From NCBI RefSeq assembly GCF_900215145.1, contig NZ_OBDO01000004.1:124001-188000 (forward strand): a DNA stretch of 64,000 nucleotides, given 5' to 3'. The notes under the pieces are model-generated. The model saw only the letters and a list, made by a program, of their open reading frames with translations. It made no database searches and was not told the DNA's origin. Made by a program: the position numbers and the translations under genes. The stretch's first letter is position 1, and every line of letters starts with the position of its first letter. Source of the DNA: Geodermatophilus sabuli (GTDB lineage: Bacteria > Actinomycetota > Actinomycetes > Mycobacteriales > Geodermatophilaceae). Of this stretch, positions 42,162 to 51,099 are shown in pieces.

Positions 42162-45007
42162 CAGCCCCCCACGGCGACCGCGACCACCCCGCGCCGCACC
42201 CGGTCCACGGCCTTGCGGGCGGTCGCGGCGACCGGGTCCTCGGCGCTCTTGGCCAGCTGGTCGAGCAGGTCGATGAGCTGGCGCGCCCAGCGCACGAAGT
42301 CGCCTCCGGACAGCTCCGTGCCGGCCTGCTCGGCGCCGGCCAGCACCCGGTCGAGGCTCTGCCCGTCGGCCCAGCGGTAGGCCGCCCACGCGAAGCCGAG
42401 GTCGAGGTCGCGGGTGGCCGGCACGCCGTGGTCGAGCTCGACGTCCTGCAGCCGGGCCCGCACCCGCCGCATCTCGGCGATCGCGGCGGCCACCTTCCCG
42501 GAGGGGACGGCGGGCTGGCTGGGGTTGTCCCGGCGGGCCTCGAACACCACCGTGGAGACCACGGCGGCCAGCTCGGGCGGGGTCAGGCCGCGCCAGACGC
42601 CGGAGCGCAGGCACTCGGCGACCAGCAGGTCGGCCTCGGACCAGATGCGGGCCAGCCGGCGCCCGGCGTCGGTGACCACGGGGACGTCGTCGACCGCCGG
42701 CACGGCCTCGGTGTCCGCCGGCACCAGCGGGGCCACCTCGGGAACGAGGTAACCGAGCTCCTCGAGGACGTCGCAGGTGCGGTCGAACTGCCGGGTGAGC
42801 GAGCCCGTGCGCTCGGCCATCCGGCGGTGCGTGGCCTCGGCCTCCCGCACCGCGCGCAGCCAGCGCTCCGCGGCCCGCACCCGCTCCTCGCGGTCGGGCA
42901 GCGAGTGCACGGGGTGCGCCCGCAGCGCCCGGCGCAGGTCGTGCAGCACCGGGTCGTCGGCGGCGGCCGAGCGCTGCCGGACCCGCCGGGCACCGAGGTC
43001 GTGCTGGACCCGGGCGTTGCGGAGGGTGGCGGCGAGGTCCCGGCGGGCGTGCGGGCTGCGGTGGTTGAAGTTCTTGGGCACCCGCACCCGGGCCAGCGAG
43101 GTCACCGGCGTCGGGAAGTCGACCGTGCCGAGCCGGCCGGCCCACTTGTCCTCGGTGAGCACGAGCGGCCGGGGCTCGGAGAGGTCGGTGACCCCGGGGT
43201 CCAGGACGACGGCCAGCCCCTGCCGCCGGCCGGAGGGGACCCGGATGACGTCGCCGGGCCGCAGCGCGGCGAGCGCCTCGGCGGCCTCCGTGTGGCGCTT
43301 GGCCTGCGAGTCCCGGGACAGCTCCTTCTCCCGGTCGGCGATCTGCTGCCGCAGCGCGGCGTACCCGCCGACGTCGCCGGAGTCGGAGTGCATCTCGGCG
43401 GCCCAGCGCTCGGCGTCCTTCTCGTGTCGCGCGGCGGCGCGGGCCAGCCCCACCACCGACCGGTCGGCCTGGAACTGGGCGAAGGAGGAGGCCAGCAGCT
43501 CCCGGGCCCGCGCCCGGCCGAAGGAGCCGACCAGGTTGACCGCCATGTTGTAGCTGGGCCGGAACGACGAGCGCAGCGGATAGGTGCGGGTGCTGGCCAG
43601 CCCGGCGACCACCGAGGGGTCCATGCCCGGCGCCCACACCACGACGGCGTGCCCCTCGACGTCGATGCCGCGGCGGCCGGCCCGGCCGGTGAGCTGGGTG
43701 TACTCCCCCGGCGTGACGTCGACGTGCGCCTCGCCGTTCCACTTGACCAGCCGCTCGAGGACGACGGTGCGGGCGGGCATGTTGATGCCCAGCGCGAGGG
43801 TCTCGGTGGCGAAGACGGCCTTGACCAGGCCGCGGACGAAGCACTCCTCGACCGTCTCCTTGAACGCGGGGACCAGGCCGGCGTGGTGCGCGGCGAGCCC
43901 GGCCATGAGGCCCTCCCGCCACTCCCAGAAGCCGAGGACGTGCAGGTCCTCCTCCGGCAGCGAGCCGGTGCGCTCGTCGATGACCTGCGCGATCTCGGCG
44001 CGTTCGTGCTCGTCGGTGAGCCGCAGCCCGGCGCGCAGGCACTGGTCGACGGCGGCGTCGCAGCCGTTGCGGCTGAACACGAAGGTGATGGCCGGCAGCA
44101 GGCCGGCACGGTCCAGCCGCTCGATGACGTCCGGCCGCGCCGGGGGCCGGTAGCGCGGCTTGTGCCAGTCGCGGTCCCGCCGCGAGCCGCCGTTGCCGCC
44201 GCCCCAGGTGTCGATCCGGCGCTCGTACTCCCGTACGTACCGGACCAGCTCCGGGTCGACGACGCTGGCGCCACGGTCTCGGGTGGACAGGTCCCGCGGC
44301 GTCTCCCCCTGCTCGGCGGCGTGCGCGGCCGGGCGCAGCGAGAACAGGTCGAACACCCGGTTGCCGACCAGCATGTGCTGCCACAGCGGGATGGGGCGGA
44401 CCTCGCTGACCACGACCCTGGTGTGGCCGCGCACGGTGACCAGCCAGTCGGCGAACTCCTCGGCGTTGCTCACCGTCGCCGACAGCGACACCAGGGTCAC
44501 CGACTGCGGGAGGTGGATGATCACCTCTTCCCACACCGCGCCGCGGAACCGATCGGCCAGGTAGTGCACCTCGTCCATGACGACGTAGCCCAGGCCGTCG
44601 ATCGCCGGGGACTCCGCGTAGAGCATGTTGCGCAGCACCTCGGTGGTCATCACCACCACGGGCGCGTCGCCGTTGATGGCGTTGTCGCCGGTCAGCAGCC
44701 CGACCTCCGCCTCCCCGTAGCGCTCCACCAGGTCGGCGTACTTCTGGTTGGACAGCGCCTTGATCGGCGTCGTGTAGAACGCCTTGCGGCCCTCGGCCAG
44801 CGCCTTGTGGACGGCGAACTCGCCGACGACGGTCTTGCCCGCGCCGGTGGGGGCGCAGACGAGCACGCCTGCGCCCTCCTCCAGGGCCTCGCACGCCTCC
44901 ACCTGGAACGGGTCGAGGGAGAAGGACAGCTCGGCGGTGAAGTCGGCCAGCGTGGGGTGGGCACTGCGCCGCCGGGCAGCCGCGTACCGCTCAGCGGGGC
45001 TGGACAT
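42161..45007 (-). CDS. helY: Ski2/Mtr4-like DEAD/DEAH-box helicase HelY
   Basis: 948 residues. Walker A CAPTGAGKTVV (Lys58), TPIKALSNQKY, LLTGDNAINGDAPVVVMTTEVLRN, DEVH box in MDEVHYLADRFRG, motif III SLSATVSN, motif VI QLTGRAGRRG, then a long C-terminal domain. Superfamily 2 RNA helicases of this type are conserved in actinobacteria beside the tat and paf genes. The ATG is preceded by TAACGT-GGAGGC, so the six-base spacer is both a leaderless spacing and a ribosome site. Confidence 0.94.
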   Translation of the reverse strand: MSSPAERYAAARRRSAHPTLADFTAELSFSLDPFQVEACEALEEGAGVLVCAPTGAGKTVVGEFAVHKALAEGRKAFYTTPIKALSNQKYADLVERYGEAEVGLLTGDNAINGDAPVVVMTTEVLRNMLYAESPAIDGLGYVVMDEVHYLADRFRGAVWEEVIIHLPQSVTLVSLSATVSNAEEFADWLVTVRGHTRVVVSEVRPIPLWQHMLVGNRVFDLFSLRPAAHAAEQGETPRDLSTRDRGASVVDPELVRYVREYERRIDTWGGGNGGSRRDRDWHKPRYRPPARPDVIERLDRAGLLPAITFVFSRNGCDAAVDQCLRAGLRLTDEHERAEIAQVIDERTGSLPEEDLHVLGFWEWREGLMAGLAAHHAGLVPAFKETVEECFVRGLVKAVFATETLALGINMPARTVVLERLVKWNGEAHVDVTPGEYTQLTGRAGRRGIDVEGHAVVVWAPGMDPSVVAGLASTRTYPLRSSFRPSYNMAVNLVGSFGRARARELLASSFAQFQADRSVVGLARAAARHEKDAERWAAEMHSDSGDVGGYAALRQQIADREKELSRDSQAKRHTEAAEALAALRPGDVIRVPSGRRQGLAVVLDPGVTDLSEPRPLVLTEDKWAGRLGTVDFPTPVTSLARVRVPKNFNHRSPHARRDLAATLRNARVQHDLGARRVRQRSAAADDPVLHDLRRALRAHPVHSLPDREERVRAAERWLRAVREAEATHRRMAERTGSLTRQFDRTCDVLEELGYLVPEVAPLVPADTEAVPAVDDVPVVTDAGRRLARIWSEADLLVAECLRSGVWRGLTPPELAAVVSTVVFEARRDNPSQPAVPSGKVAAAIAEMRRVRARLQDVELDHGVPATRDLDLGFAWAAYRWADGQSLDRVLAGAEQAGTELSGGDFVRWARQLIDLLDQLAKSAEDPVAATARKAVDRVRRGVVAVAVGG

Positions 45008-45063
45008 GCCTCCACGTTAGGCGTCTCTCCCCCGCACGGCGCGTCCGATCCTGGGGTCGTGTA

Positions 45064-45078
45064 TGTTGGGGATAACGG
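45064..45078 (-). repeat. Dispersed 15-base motif, copy 4
   Basis: Minus-strand CCGTTATCCCCAACA, 57 bases upstream of helY. The rest of 45008-45208 contains no convincing gene. Confidence 0.75.
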
Positions 45079-45208
45079 GAAGGGGGCAATTGAACGGAAC
45101 GACGATCGGCCCCGTTCGTCGTGGCCGGTCCCGGCTCGCCACCGGCGCCACGCCAGGACGCCGGACGATGGGCACAGTGGGTCGTGGCTGGCCGTGGTTG
45201 GTCGTGGC

Positions 45209-46075
45209 TCAGCGGCCGGTGCCCACCACGCACAGCGCACCGGGCACGCAGACGCTCGTGGCCGGCAGCGGTGCGACCGGCTCGCCGTCGGCGTAGGTGA
45301 CCAGCCCCTCCCCCGCCAGCTCCACCCGCGCGGCCCGGTGCACGCTGACCGAGGGGTGGTCCACGTGCGTGCCGGCGGTCAGCCGCGGCCGGGTCCGCAC
45401 CAGCTCCCGCCGCGACACCGGCCCGACGACGGTGACGTCGAGGAACCCGTCGGTGGGGTCGGCGTCCGGGCAGATCCGCAGGCCGCCGCCGTACCAGGCG
45501 GTGTTGCCGACGGCGACCAGCGTCACCGGCAGGGTGCGGGGCACGCCGTCGAGCACGAGCGTCACCTCGCGGGGCCGCAGCCGCGCCAGCTCGGCGAGGA
45601 TGGCGACGTCGTAGCGGCGAGGGCCGCGCGGCCAGCGCAGCCGGTTGGCGCGGGCGGTGACGGCGGAGTCGTAGCCGCAGCACAGCACGGTGGCCCACCA
45701 GCGCGAGCCGGTGCGCCCGGCGTCCAGCGTGCGCACCGCCCCGGCGCGCAGGTCCTCGGCGGCGGCGCGCGCCGCGGCGACCGGGTCGCCGGGCGCGCCG
45801 AGGGCCAGCGCCAGGTCGTTGCCGGTGCCGGCCGGGACGACCGCCAGCGGCGTGCCGGTGCCCGCGACGGCCTGCAGCCCGGCGTGCGCGGCGCCGTCCC
45901 CGCCGACGGCGACGACCGCCGCGGCGCCGGCGGCGACCGCCTCGGCGGCCTGCCGCTCGGCGTCGGCGCGAGTGGTGGCCGGCAGCACCCGTGGCGCGAG
46001 ACCGGCGGTGTGCAGCGCCGCCAGCACGGCGGTGGCGGCCGCGCGGGCCCGGCCGCGGCCCGCGGCCGGGCTCAC
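45209..46075 (-). CDS. Diacylglycerol kinase family lipid kinase
   Basis: 288 residues from GTG 46075. VVAVGGDGAAHAGLQAV is the catalytic GGDG loop, then VVPAGTGNDLALALG and VGNTAWYGGGLRICPDADPTDG. It phosphorylates diacylglycerol or sphingosine-like lipids. Oddity: the family's first strand (EVAVL) is encoded just upstream of the only possible GTG, with no ATG/GTG/TTG in frame before it. Either the N-terminus is clipped or a CTG (46078) or unusual start is used. Confidence 0.87.
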   Translation of the reverse strand: MSPAAGRGRARAAATAVLAALHTAGLAPRVLPATTRADAERQAAEAVAAGAAAVVAVGGDGAAHAGLQAVAGTGTPLAVVPAGTGNDLALALGAPGDPVAAARAAAEDLRAGAVRTLDAGRTGSRWWATVLCCGYDSAVTARANRLRWPRGPRRYDVAILAELARLRPREVTLVLDGVPRTLPVTLVAVGNTAWYGGGLRICPDADPTDGFLDVTVVGPVSRRELVRTRPRLTAGTHVDHPSVSVHRAARVELAGEGLVTYADGEPVAPLPATSVCVPGALCVVGTGR

Positions 46076-46105
46076 CAGGACGGCGACCTCCGGGCCGGCC
46101 CCCCT

Positions 46106-46158
46106 GCAGGGGCCTGACGCGGGCCTGCGAGGGGTGGGGGGCAGGGGACCCTCTCTCA
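46106..46158 (+). repeat. Intergenic repeat abutting the tatC stop (copy B)
   Basis: Second member of the CAGGGGCC...CTCTCTCAG family (see 42109). It includes the 12-base palindrome CCCCTGCAGGGG at its left edge (46101-46112) and lies at the disturbed 5' end of the lipid kinase gene. Confidence 0.65.
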
Positions 46159-47112
46159 GCGGGAGGAGCGGACCGCGGGGCCGTCGACCGGCGCGTCGTC
46201 CTCGCGGCGGAGGTCATCGACCGGGCCGGGGTCGAGGTCCGAGGGCGTGGCGTCCAGCGGGGATGCCTCGTCGTCGGACAGGTCGTGGAAGTGCTCCGTG
46301 GCCGCCCGCTTGGCCCGGCGCCGGTCGACGACCCGGGCGATCTGGATGGCCAGCTCGAACAGCACGATCATCGGCCCGGCCATCAGGAGCATCGTGAACG
46401 GGTCCTGGGTGGGGGTGACGAACGCGGCGAAGACCACGGTGAGGAAGAAGATCCACCGGCGGCTCTTGCGCAGCACCTCGTAGCTGAGGACGCCGACCAG
46501 GTTGAGCGCGATGGCCAGCAGCGGCACCTCGAAGCTCACCCCGAAGGCCACCAGCAGCGAGAGCACGAAGCCGATGTAGTCCTGCGCGGTGAGGGCGACC
46601 ACCACGCCGTCCCCGGCGAGGCTCAGCAGCAGCTCCAGGCCGGCCGACAGGGAGATGTAGGCCAGCACCGCGCCGAGGGCGAACAGGATCGTCGACACGG
46701 CGACGAAGCCGACCCCGTAACGCTTCTCGTTGCGCTTGAGCCCCGGGGTGATGAAGGCCCACAGCTGGTAGAGCCAGAACGGGGCCGACAGCACCGCCCC
46801 GACCAGCAGGCTCACCTTCAGCCGGATGAACACGCCGCCGAACACGTCGGTGATCAGCAGGCCGCAGGCGCCGTCGGCGTCGCCGTAGCGCAGCTCACCG
46901 GGCAGGCCGCAGTAGGGCGCCCGGATGAAGTCGCCGAGGCCGTGCGCGTACCACCAGAAGGCGAACCCCGCGGCCAGGACGAGCGCCAGCAGCGCCTTGG
47001 CGACGCGGTTGCGCAGCTCGGTGAGGTGCGCGATCAGCGTCATCGTCGCCGCGGCGTCGCGCGGTGGACGGCGTCGCCGCATCCGGGGCCGTCGGAGACC
47101 GTCGTCGCTCAT
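46156..47112 (-). CDS. tatC: Sec-independent protein translocase TatC
   Basis: 318 residues. MTLIAHLTELRNRVAKALLAL is the conserved N-terminal HLxELRxR signature, then six membrane helices including PFWLYQLWAFITPGLKRNEK and FGVSFEVPLLAIAL. With TatA (47136) it exports folded twin-arginine proteins. The C-terminal ~50 residues are an acidic tail. The gene order helY-dgk-tatC-tatA-pafC-pafB is the conserved actinobacterial one. Confidence 0.96.
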   Translation of the reverse strand: MSDDGLRRPRMRRRRPPRDAAATMTLIAHLTELRNRVAKALLALVLAAGFAFWWYAHGLGDFIRAPYCGLPGELRYGDADGACGLLITDVFGGVFIRLKVSLLVGAVLSAPFWLYQLWAFITPGLKRNEKRYGVGFVAVSTILFALGAVLAYISLSAGLELLLSLAGDGVVVALTAQDYIGFVLSLLVAFGVSFEVPLLAIALNLVGVLSYEVLRKSRRWIFFLTVVFAAFVTPTQDPFTMLLMAGPMIVLFELAIQIARVVDRRRAKRAATEHFHDLSDDEASPLDATPSDLDPGPVDDLRREDDAPVDGPAVRSSR

Positions 47113-47135
47113 GGTGGTGCCGGTGCGGGAGGGGG

Positions 47136-47456
47136 TCAGCGGGTGCTGTCGGCCGGGCCGGACTGCTGGGCGGCGCGCGCCCGCAGCTCGGCGGCCCGCG
47201 CCTCCGCGGCCCGGGCCTCGGCCTCCAGCGCGGCGCGTTCGGCGTCGGCCGGCGGGAGGACCTCACCGCGGACGGGGGTGGTCTTGGCGGCGTCCTTGGT
47301 GCGGACGTCGTCGTCCTTCATGCCCTTCATCTCGCCCTTGAAGATGCGCAGCGAGCGGCCGAGCGACCGCGAGGCGTCAGGCAGCTTCTTGTAGCCGAAG
47401 AGCAGCAGGATGGCCAGGATGATCAGGCCGATCTCCAGCGGGCCGAGTCCGGCCAT
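47136..47456 (-). CDS. tatA: Twin-arginine translocase subunit TatA
   Basis: 106 residues from ATG 47456: one N-terminal helix LEIGLIILAILLLFGYKKLPDASRSLGRSLRIFKGEMKGM (parts: LIILAILLLFG, KKLPDASRSLG), the amphipathic helix with the FG hinge, and a charged tail rich in Ala/Glu/Arg (EAEARAAEARAAELRA). It forms the translocation pore with TatC, 23 bases downstream. Confidence 0.95.
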   Translation of the reverse strand: MAGLGPLEIGLIILAILLLFGYKKLPDASRSLGRSLRIFKGEMKGMKDDDVRTKDAAKTTPVRGEVLPPADAERAALEAEARAAEARAAELRARAAQQSGPADSTR

Positions 47457-47546
47457 GACGGTCCTCCAGGGGTGCGGTGGCGACTCCGATGCTACGTGCC
47501 GGAGCCCGCCGTGCCTCCCCCGCAACCGGGGGGTCGTCGGGTGAGT

Positions 47547-47741
47547 TCAGGGTGAGGGCCGGGTGTCCGCGGCCCGCGCGGCGGTGGCCTGGACCTCGGT
47601 GAGCACCGGGCGCACCTCGCGCTCGAGCGCCTCGAGCTCCCGGCGCAGCCGGTTCGCCGCACCGAACAGGCCGTAGCCGAGCGCCCCCAGGACCACGACG
47701 GCGAGGACGACGACGGCGATCCAGACGACCAGCAGCAGCAC
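47547..47741 (-). CDS. Small single-span membrane protein
   Basis: 64 residues from GTG 47741: a hydrophobic helix (LLLVVWIAVVVLAVVVLGALGYGLFG), then a charged helical tail LRRELEALEREVRPVLTEVQ. Minus-strand TAGGGT seven bases before the GTG overlaps the pafC stop and gives a leaderless promoter. A similar small protein is often annotated between paf and tat genes. Function unknown. Confidence 0.7.
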   Translation of the reverse strand: MLLLVVWIAVVVLAVVVLGALGYGLFGAANRLRRELEALEREVRPVLTEVQATAARAADTRPSP

Positions 47742-47751
47742 GGGACCGACC

Positions 47752-48738
47752 CTAGTCCCCGGCCGGCGTCGCCCCGGCCCCGTAGCGCTGCAGCGCCGCG
47801 CGGGCGTCGGCGGCGACGGCCGCGGCCAGCTCGGCCGGTTCCTCGACCGTCGCCGCTCCGCCGAGGGAGGCGACCAGCCGCCGCGCCCAGGCCACGTCGG
47901 CGGTGCGGACGGCGACGGCGAGCCCGCCGGGCGGGTCCTCGACCTCGCGGACCTCCTCCACCGGGTAGTACTCGGCCACCCAGCGGGCGGTGCGGGCCAG
48001 CCGCAGCCGCACGACCGAGGCGCCCGGGCCGGGCTGGTAGAGGCCGGCGTCGACGTCACGCAGGTGGACGCCGGCCGGCGGCGCGGCCGGCTCGTCGAGG
48101 ACGGCGACGTCGTCGACCCGGTCCAGGCGGAACAGCCGCAGACCCTCGGCCCGGCGGCACCAGGCCTCCAGGTACCACCTGCCGTCAACGAGCAGCAGCC
48201 GGATGGGGTCGACGGTGCGCTCGGTGCGCTCGTCGCGGGTGGGCACGTAGTAGTGCAGGTGCAGCGCCCGCCTGCGCTCCAGCCCCTCCCGGACGACGGC
48301 CAGCGCCTGCTCCCGCGCGTCCACCGACAACGCCACCGGGGTGACCCGCTCCCCGGCGTGCCCCGCGACCGCCGAGACCTTGGCCAGCGCGCGGCTGACC
48401 GCCTCCCGCTCGGCCAGGCCGGGCAGCTCCAGCAGCGTGCGCAGCGCGACGACCAGGGCGACCGCCTCGTCGGTGGTCAGCCGCAGCGGCCGCACCATGC
48501 CGGCGGTGAAGGTGACCCGCACCCGGTCGCCCTCGAACGCCAGGTCGATGAGGTCGCCGGGCCCGTACCCCGGCAGGCCGCACATCCACAGCAGCTCGAA
48601 GTCGCGGCGCAGCTGCCGCTCGGGGACGCCGAAGTCGCGGGCCACCTCGGGCAGCGGCACGCCCTCGGGACGGGCGGTCAGGTAGGGCACCAGCGCGAGC
48701 AGCCGGCTCATCCGCTCGGTGGTCGTGGGCGCGGTCAC
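47752..48738 (-). CDS. pafC: WYL-domain regulator PafC
   Basis: 328 residues. N-terminal helix-turn-helix (PLPEVARDFGVPERQLRRDFELLWMCGLPGYG, parts: VARDFGVPERQLRRD) and a WYL domain whose diagnostic part reads LLLVDGRWYLEAWCRRAEGLRLFRLDRV. With PafB it forms the transcriptional activator of the LexA-independent DNA-damage response in actinobacteria. GTG 48738, 73 bases after pafB. Confidence 0.94.
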   Translation of the reverse strand: MTAPTTTERMSRLLALVPYLTARPEGVPLPEVARDFGVPERQLRRDFELLWMCGLPGYGPGDLIDLAFEGDRVRVTFTAGMVRPLRLTTDEAVALVVALRTLLELPGLAEREAVSRALAKVSAVAGHAGERVTPVALSVDAREQALAVVREGLERRRALHLHYYVPTRDERTERTVDPIRLLLVDGRWYLEAWCRRAEGLRLFRLDRVDDVAVLDEPAAPPAGVHLRDVDAGLYQPGPGASVVRLRLARTARWVAEYYPVEEVREVEDPPGGLAVAVRTADVAWARRLVASLGGAATVEEPAELAAAVAADARAALQRYGAGATPAGD

Positions 48739-48811
48739 AGGTCCTCCTCGCTGGCGCTCGTCAGCCCTGCGCCCGACGGTGCTCCGCCCCTCCGTGACCT
48801 CGCCGGCCCGG

Positions 48812-49780
48812 TCACGTCATGCCCGCCAGCCGGGTCAGCCGCTCGATCACGGCGTCGCGCACCTCGGCCGGCGCCTCGACCACGACGTCCGGGCCGTAGG
48901 CGGCCAGCTCGTCGGCCAGGCGCAGCGGCTCGGTGGTGCGCACCTGCAGCAGGTCGTCGCCGTCCTCGGCCGGTCCCAGTGGGACGGCGTGCCGGCGCAG
49001 CCCGACCGCGGTGCCCGGCCGTGCGCGGACCACCACCAGGCGCTCCTCGCCGGCGGACTGACCGGCGACCATGGCGGCCAGGTCCACGCCCTCCGGCGGC
49101 TCGAACGCGCCCGCGGGGCCGACCGCCTTGGGGGTGCCCACCACGCGGGAGAGCCGGAACACCCGGGGCGCCTGGCGGTCGAGGTCCAGCCCGCCCAGGT
49201 ACCAGCGGCCGTGCCAGGCCACCACGCCCCACGGCTGGACGTGCCGGCGGGCCGGCGCGTCCTCGTCGGGACGGCGGTAGTCGAACTCGATCGCCCGCCG
49301 GTCGCGGGCCGCGGCGTAGCACGGCTCGAAGGCCGGCTCGTCGGAGTCCAGGCGGGGCCGCAGCGGGATGGACCGGCCGGTGTCGACGTCCACGCCGGCG
49401 GCCTTGAGCTTCACCAGGGCGCTCTGCGCGGCGCCGGCCAGCTGGGCGGACTCCCACAGCCGCAGCGCCAGGCCGACCGCGGCGGCCTCCTCGCCGGTCA
49501 GCGTGATCTCGGGCAGCTCGTAGTCGGCCCGGGCGATCCGGTAGCCGTCCTCGGTGTCGAAGACGCTGGTCCGCCCGGTCTCCAGCGGCACGCCCATCTC
49601 GCGCAGGTCGGCCTTGTCCCGCTCGAACATCCGCTTGAACGCCTCGTCGGCGCGGGCGGTGCCGTCGTCGGGCTCGTAGCCGGGCACCGTGGCCCGGATC
49701 CGCGCCGCGGTCACGTACTGCCGGGTGCCGAGCAGGGCGATGACCAGGTTCACCAGCCGTTCCGCCCGCTTCGCCGCCAC
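48812..49780 (-). CDS. pafB: WYL-domain regulator PafB
   Basis: 322 residues. ERLVNLVIALLGTRQYVTAARIRATVPGY starts the winged helix; AFKRMFERDKADLREMGVPLET follows; the WYL segment is WGVVAWHGRWYLGGLDLDRQAPRVFRLSRV. Partner of PafC. The start GTG is six bases from minus-strand TAGCCT (49787-49792). Divergent from DUF3866, whose promoter has the same form. Confidence 0.94.
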   Translation of the reverse strand: MAAKRAERLVNLVIALLGTRQYVTAARIRATVPGYEPDDGTARADEAFKRMFERDKADLREMGVPLETGRTSVFDTEDGYRIARADYELPEITLTGEEAAAVGLALRLWESAQLAGAAQSALVKLKAAGVDVDTGRSIPLRPRLDSDEPAFEPCYAAARDRRAIEFDYRRPDEDAPARRHVQPWGVVAWHGRWYLGGLDLDRQAPRVFRLSRVVGTPKAVGPAGAFEPPEGVDLAAMVAGQSAGEERLVVVRARPGTAVGLRRHAVPLGPAEDGDDLLQVRTTEPLRLADELAAYGPDVVVEAPAEVRDAVIERLTRLAGMT

Positions 49781-49786
49781 GCGCCC

Positions 49787-49854
49787 AGGCTAGTCACGTC
49801 GGCCGAGGGTGGTGGGGTGGGCGGCCAGCACTGCACACCCGGCCTGGCTAGCCT
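49787..49854. promoter_or_regulatory. Divergent leaderless promoter pair pafB / DUF3866
   Basis: Minus-strand -10 TAGCCT at 49787-49792 (6 bases to GTG 49780) and plus-strand -10 TAGCCT at 49849-49854 (6 bases to GTG 49861). The same hexamer and spacing face both ways within 80 bases. Confidence 0.65.
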
Positions 49855-49860
49855 GCCCGC

Positions 49861-50958
49861 GTGGGGGAACACGGGACGACGCAGCAACGGATCCGCTGGC
49901 GGCGGGGCACGGTGACGGCTCTGGGCCGCTCGTGGCGGGACGCGCAGGAGCTCACCGCGGAGGTGCCGGAGGACGGCGAGGTGCGCGCGCTGGCCCACCC
50001 GTCGCTCGTGGGCGTGCCCGAGGTCGGCGACACGGTGCTGCTCAACACCACGGCGTGGGCGCAGCGCCTGGGCACCGGCGGGTACGCGCTGGTCGTCGCC
50101 GTCCCCGATCGGCTGCCCCCGGACCCGACCGGGCCCGGCCACCTGGTCAAGGCCCGGTACACGCCGCTGCAGGTGACCGTGCAGGGCGTCGACGAGCAGG
50201 ACACCGAGCACCACGGGACCATCGCCGACGCCGAGGACCTCGGCGGCATGCCCGTCGTGGTCGCGGACCTGCACTCGGCGCTGCCGGCGGCGCTGATCGG
50301 GGTGCTGGGCACCGACCCCGACCTGCGCGTGGCGTACGTGATGACCGACGGCGGCGCCCTGGTGGCCGGCTTCTCCCGGACGCTGTCGGCGCTGGCCCCG
50401 TCCCTGGCCGGCGTCGTCACCGTCGGGCAGGCGTTCGGCGGGGACGTCGAGGCCGTCACGCTGCACACCGGCCTGCTGGCCGCCCGGCACGTGCTGGGCG
50501 CCGACGTCACGATCGTCACGCAGGGGCCGGGCAACCTCGGCACCGGGACGTCGTGGGGCTTCTCCGGGGTGGCCGCCGGCGAGGCCTGCAACGCCGTGTC
50601 CGTGCTCGGCGGGCAGCCGATCGGCGCACTGCGGATCTCCGACGCCGACCCGCGGCCGCGCCACCGGGGCGTCTCCCACCACTCCCTGACCGCCTTCGGC
50701 CGGGTGGCGCTGGCCGGGGTGACGCTCGTGGCGCCGCGCGGCCTCGGATCCGAGCTCGGCGGCCAGGTGGAGGAGGACCTCGCCGGCCAGCCCGAGCGCA
50801 ACCCGGTGGTCTGGATGGACGTCGACGGGCTGGAGGAGGCGCTGGGCCTGTCCCCCGTGCCGCTGTCGACGATGGGCCGGGGCTATCCCGAGGAGCGGGC
50901 GTACTTCCTCGCCGCGGCCGCCGCCGGCCGGTACGCCGCGCTGCGGGTGCCGCTGTGA
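49861..50958 (+). CDS. DUF3866 family protein
   Basis: 365 residues. It begins GTVTALGRSWRDAQELTAEV, then GGYALVVAVPDRLPPD, GHLVKARYTPLQVTVQGVDEQ, VYVMTDGGALVAGFSRT (as AYVMTDGGALVAG) and VTQGPGNLGTGTSWGFSGV. This is an actinobacterial and firmicute family of unknown function consistently found beside paf/proteasome genes. No recognised catalytic motif. Leaderless start. A hairpin repeat begins at its stop codon. Confidence 0.9.
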   Translation: MGEHGTTQQRIRWRRGTVTALGRSWRDAQELTAEVPEDGEVRALAHPSLVGVPEVGDTVLLNTTAWAQRLGTGGYALVVAVPDRLPPDPTGPGHLVKARYTPLQVTVQGVDEQDTEHHGTIADAEDLGGMPVVVADLHSALPAALIGVLGTDPDLRVAYVMTDGGALVAGFSRTLSALAPSLAGVVTVGQAFGGDVEAVTLHTGLLAARHVLGADVTIVTQGPGNLGTGTSWGFSGVAAGEACNAVSVLGGQPIGALRISDADPRPRHRGVSHHSLTAFGRVALAGVTLVAPRGLGSELGGQVEEDLAGQPERNPVVWMDVDGLEEALGLSPVPLSTMGRGYPEERAYFLAAAAAGRYAALRVPL

Positions 50959-51055
50959 CATCGCGGTCCCACCGGACCGCACCGCGGCCAGGAGCCGTCC
51001 CCGGCCTGCCGTGAGCCCCGCCGTCGCACCGCGTCGGGGAACCTCCGGCCCCCAC
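50958..51055 (+). repeat. Intergenic repeat after DUF3866 (second copy of the merR-gcvP element)
   Basis: The first 46 bases, starting at the stop codon, match 696-740 with about three differences. Weaker similarity continues to the GGTCGGGGA-like and CCTCCGG parts. Confidence 0.7.
50963..50980 (+). terminator. Hairpin after DUF3866
   Basis: GCGGTCC/GGACCGC stem, CACC loop, five bases after the stop. Confidence 0.5.
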
Positions 51056-51099
51056 TCCGCAGCGCGACCCTCGCCGGGCGGCTACCGAGGCCACCTCGC

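Noticed and set aside
45063-45296. 77-residue plus-strand frame over the dispersed motif at 45064
   Set aside because: No domain, no ribosome site, and it overlaps the 3' end of the lipid kinase gene.
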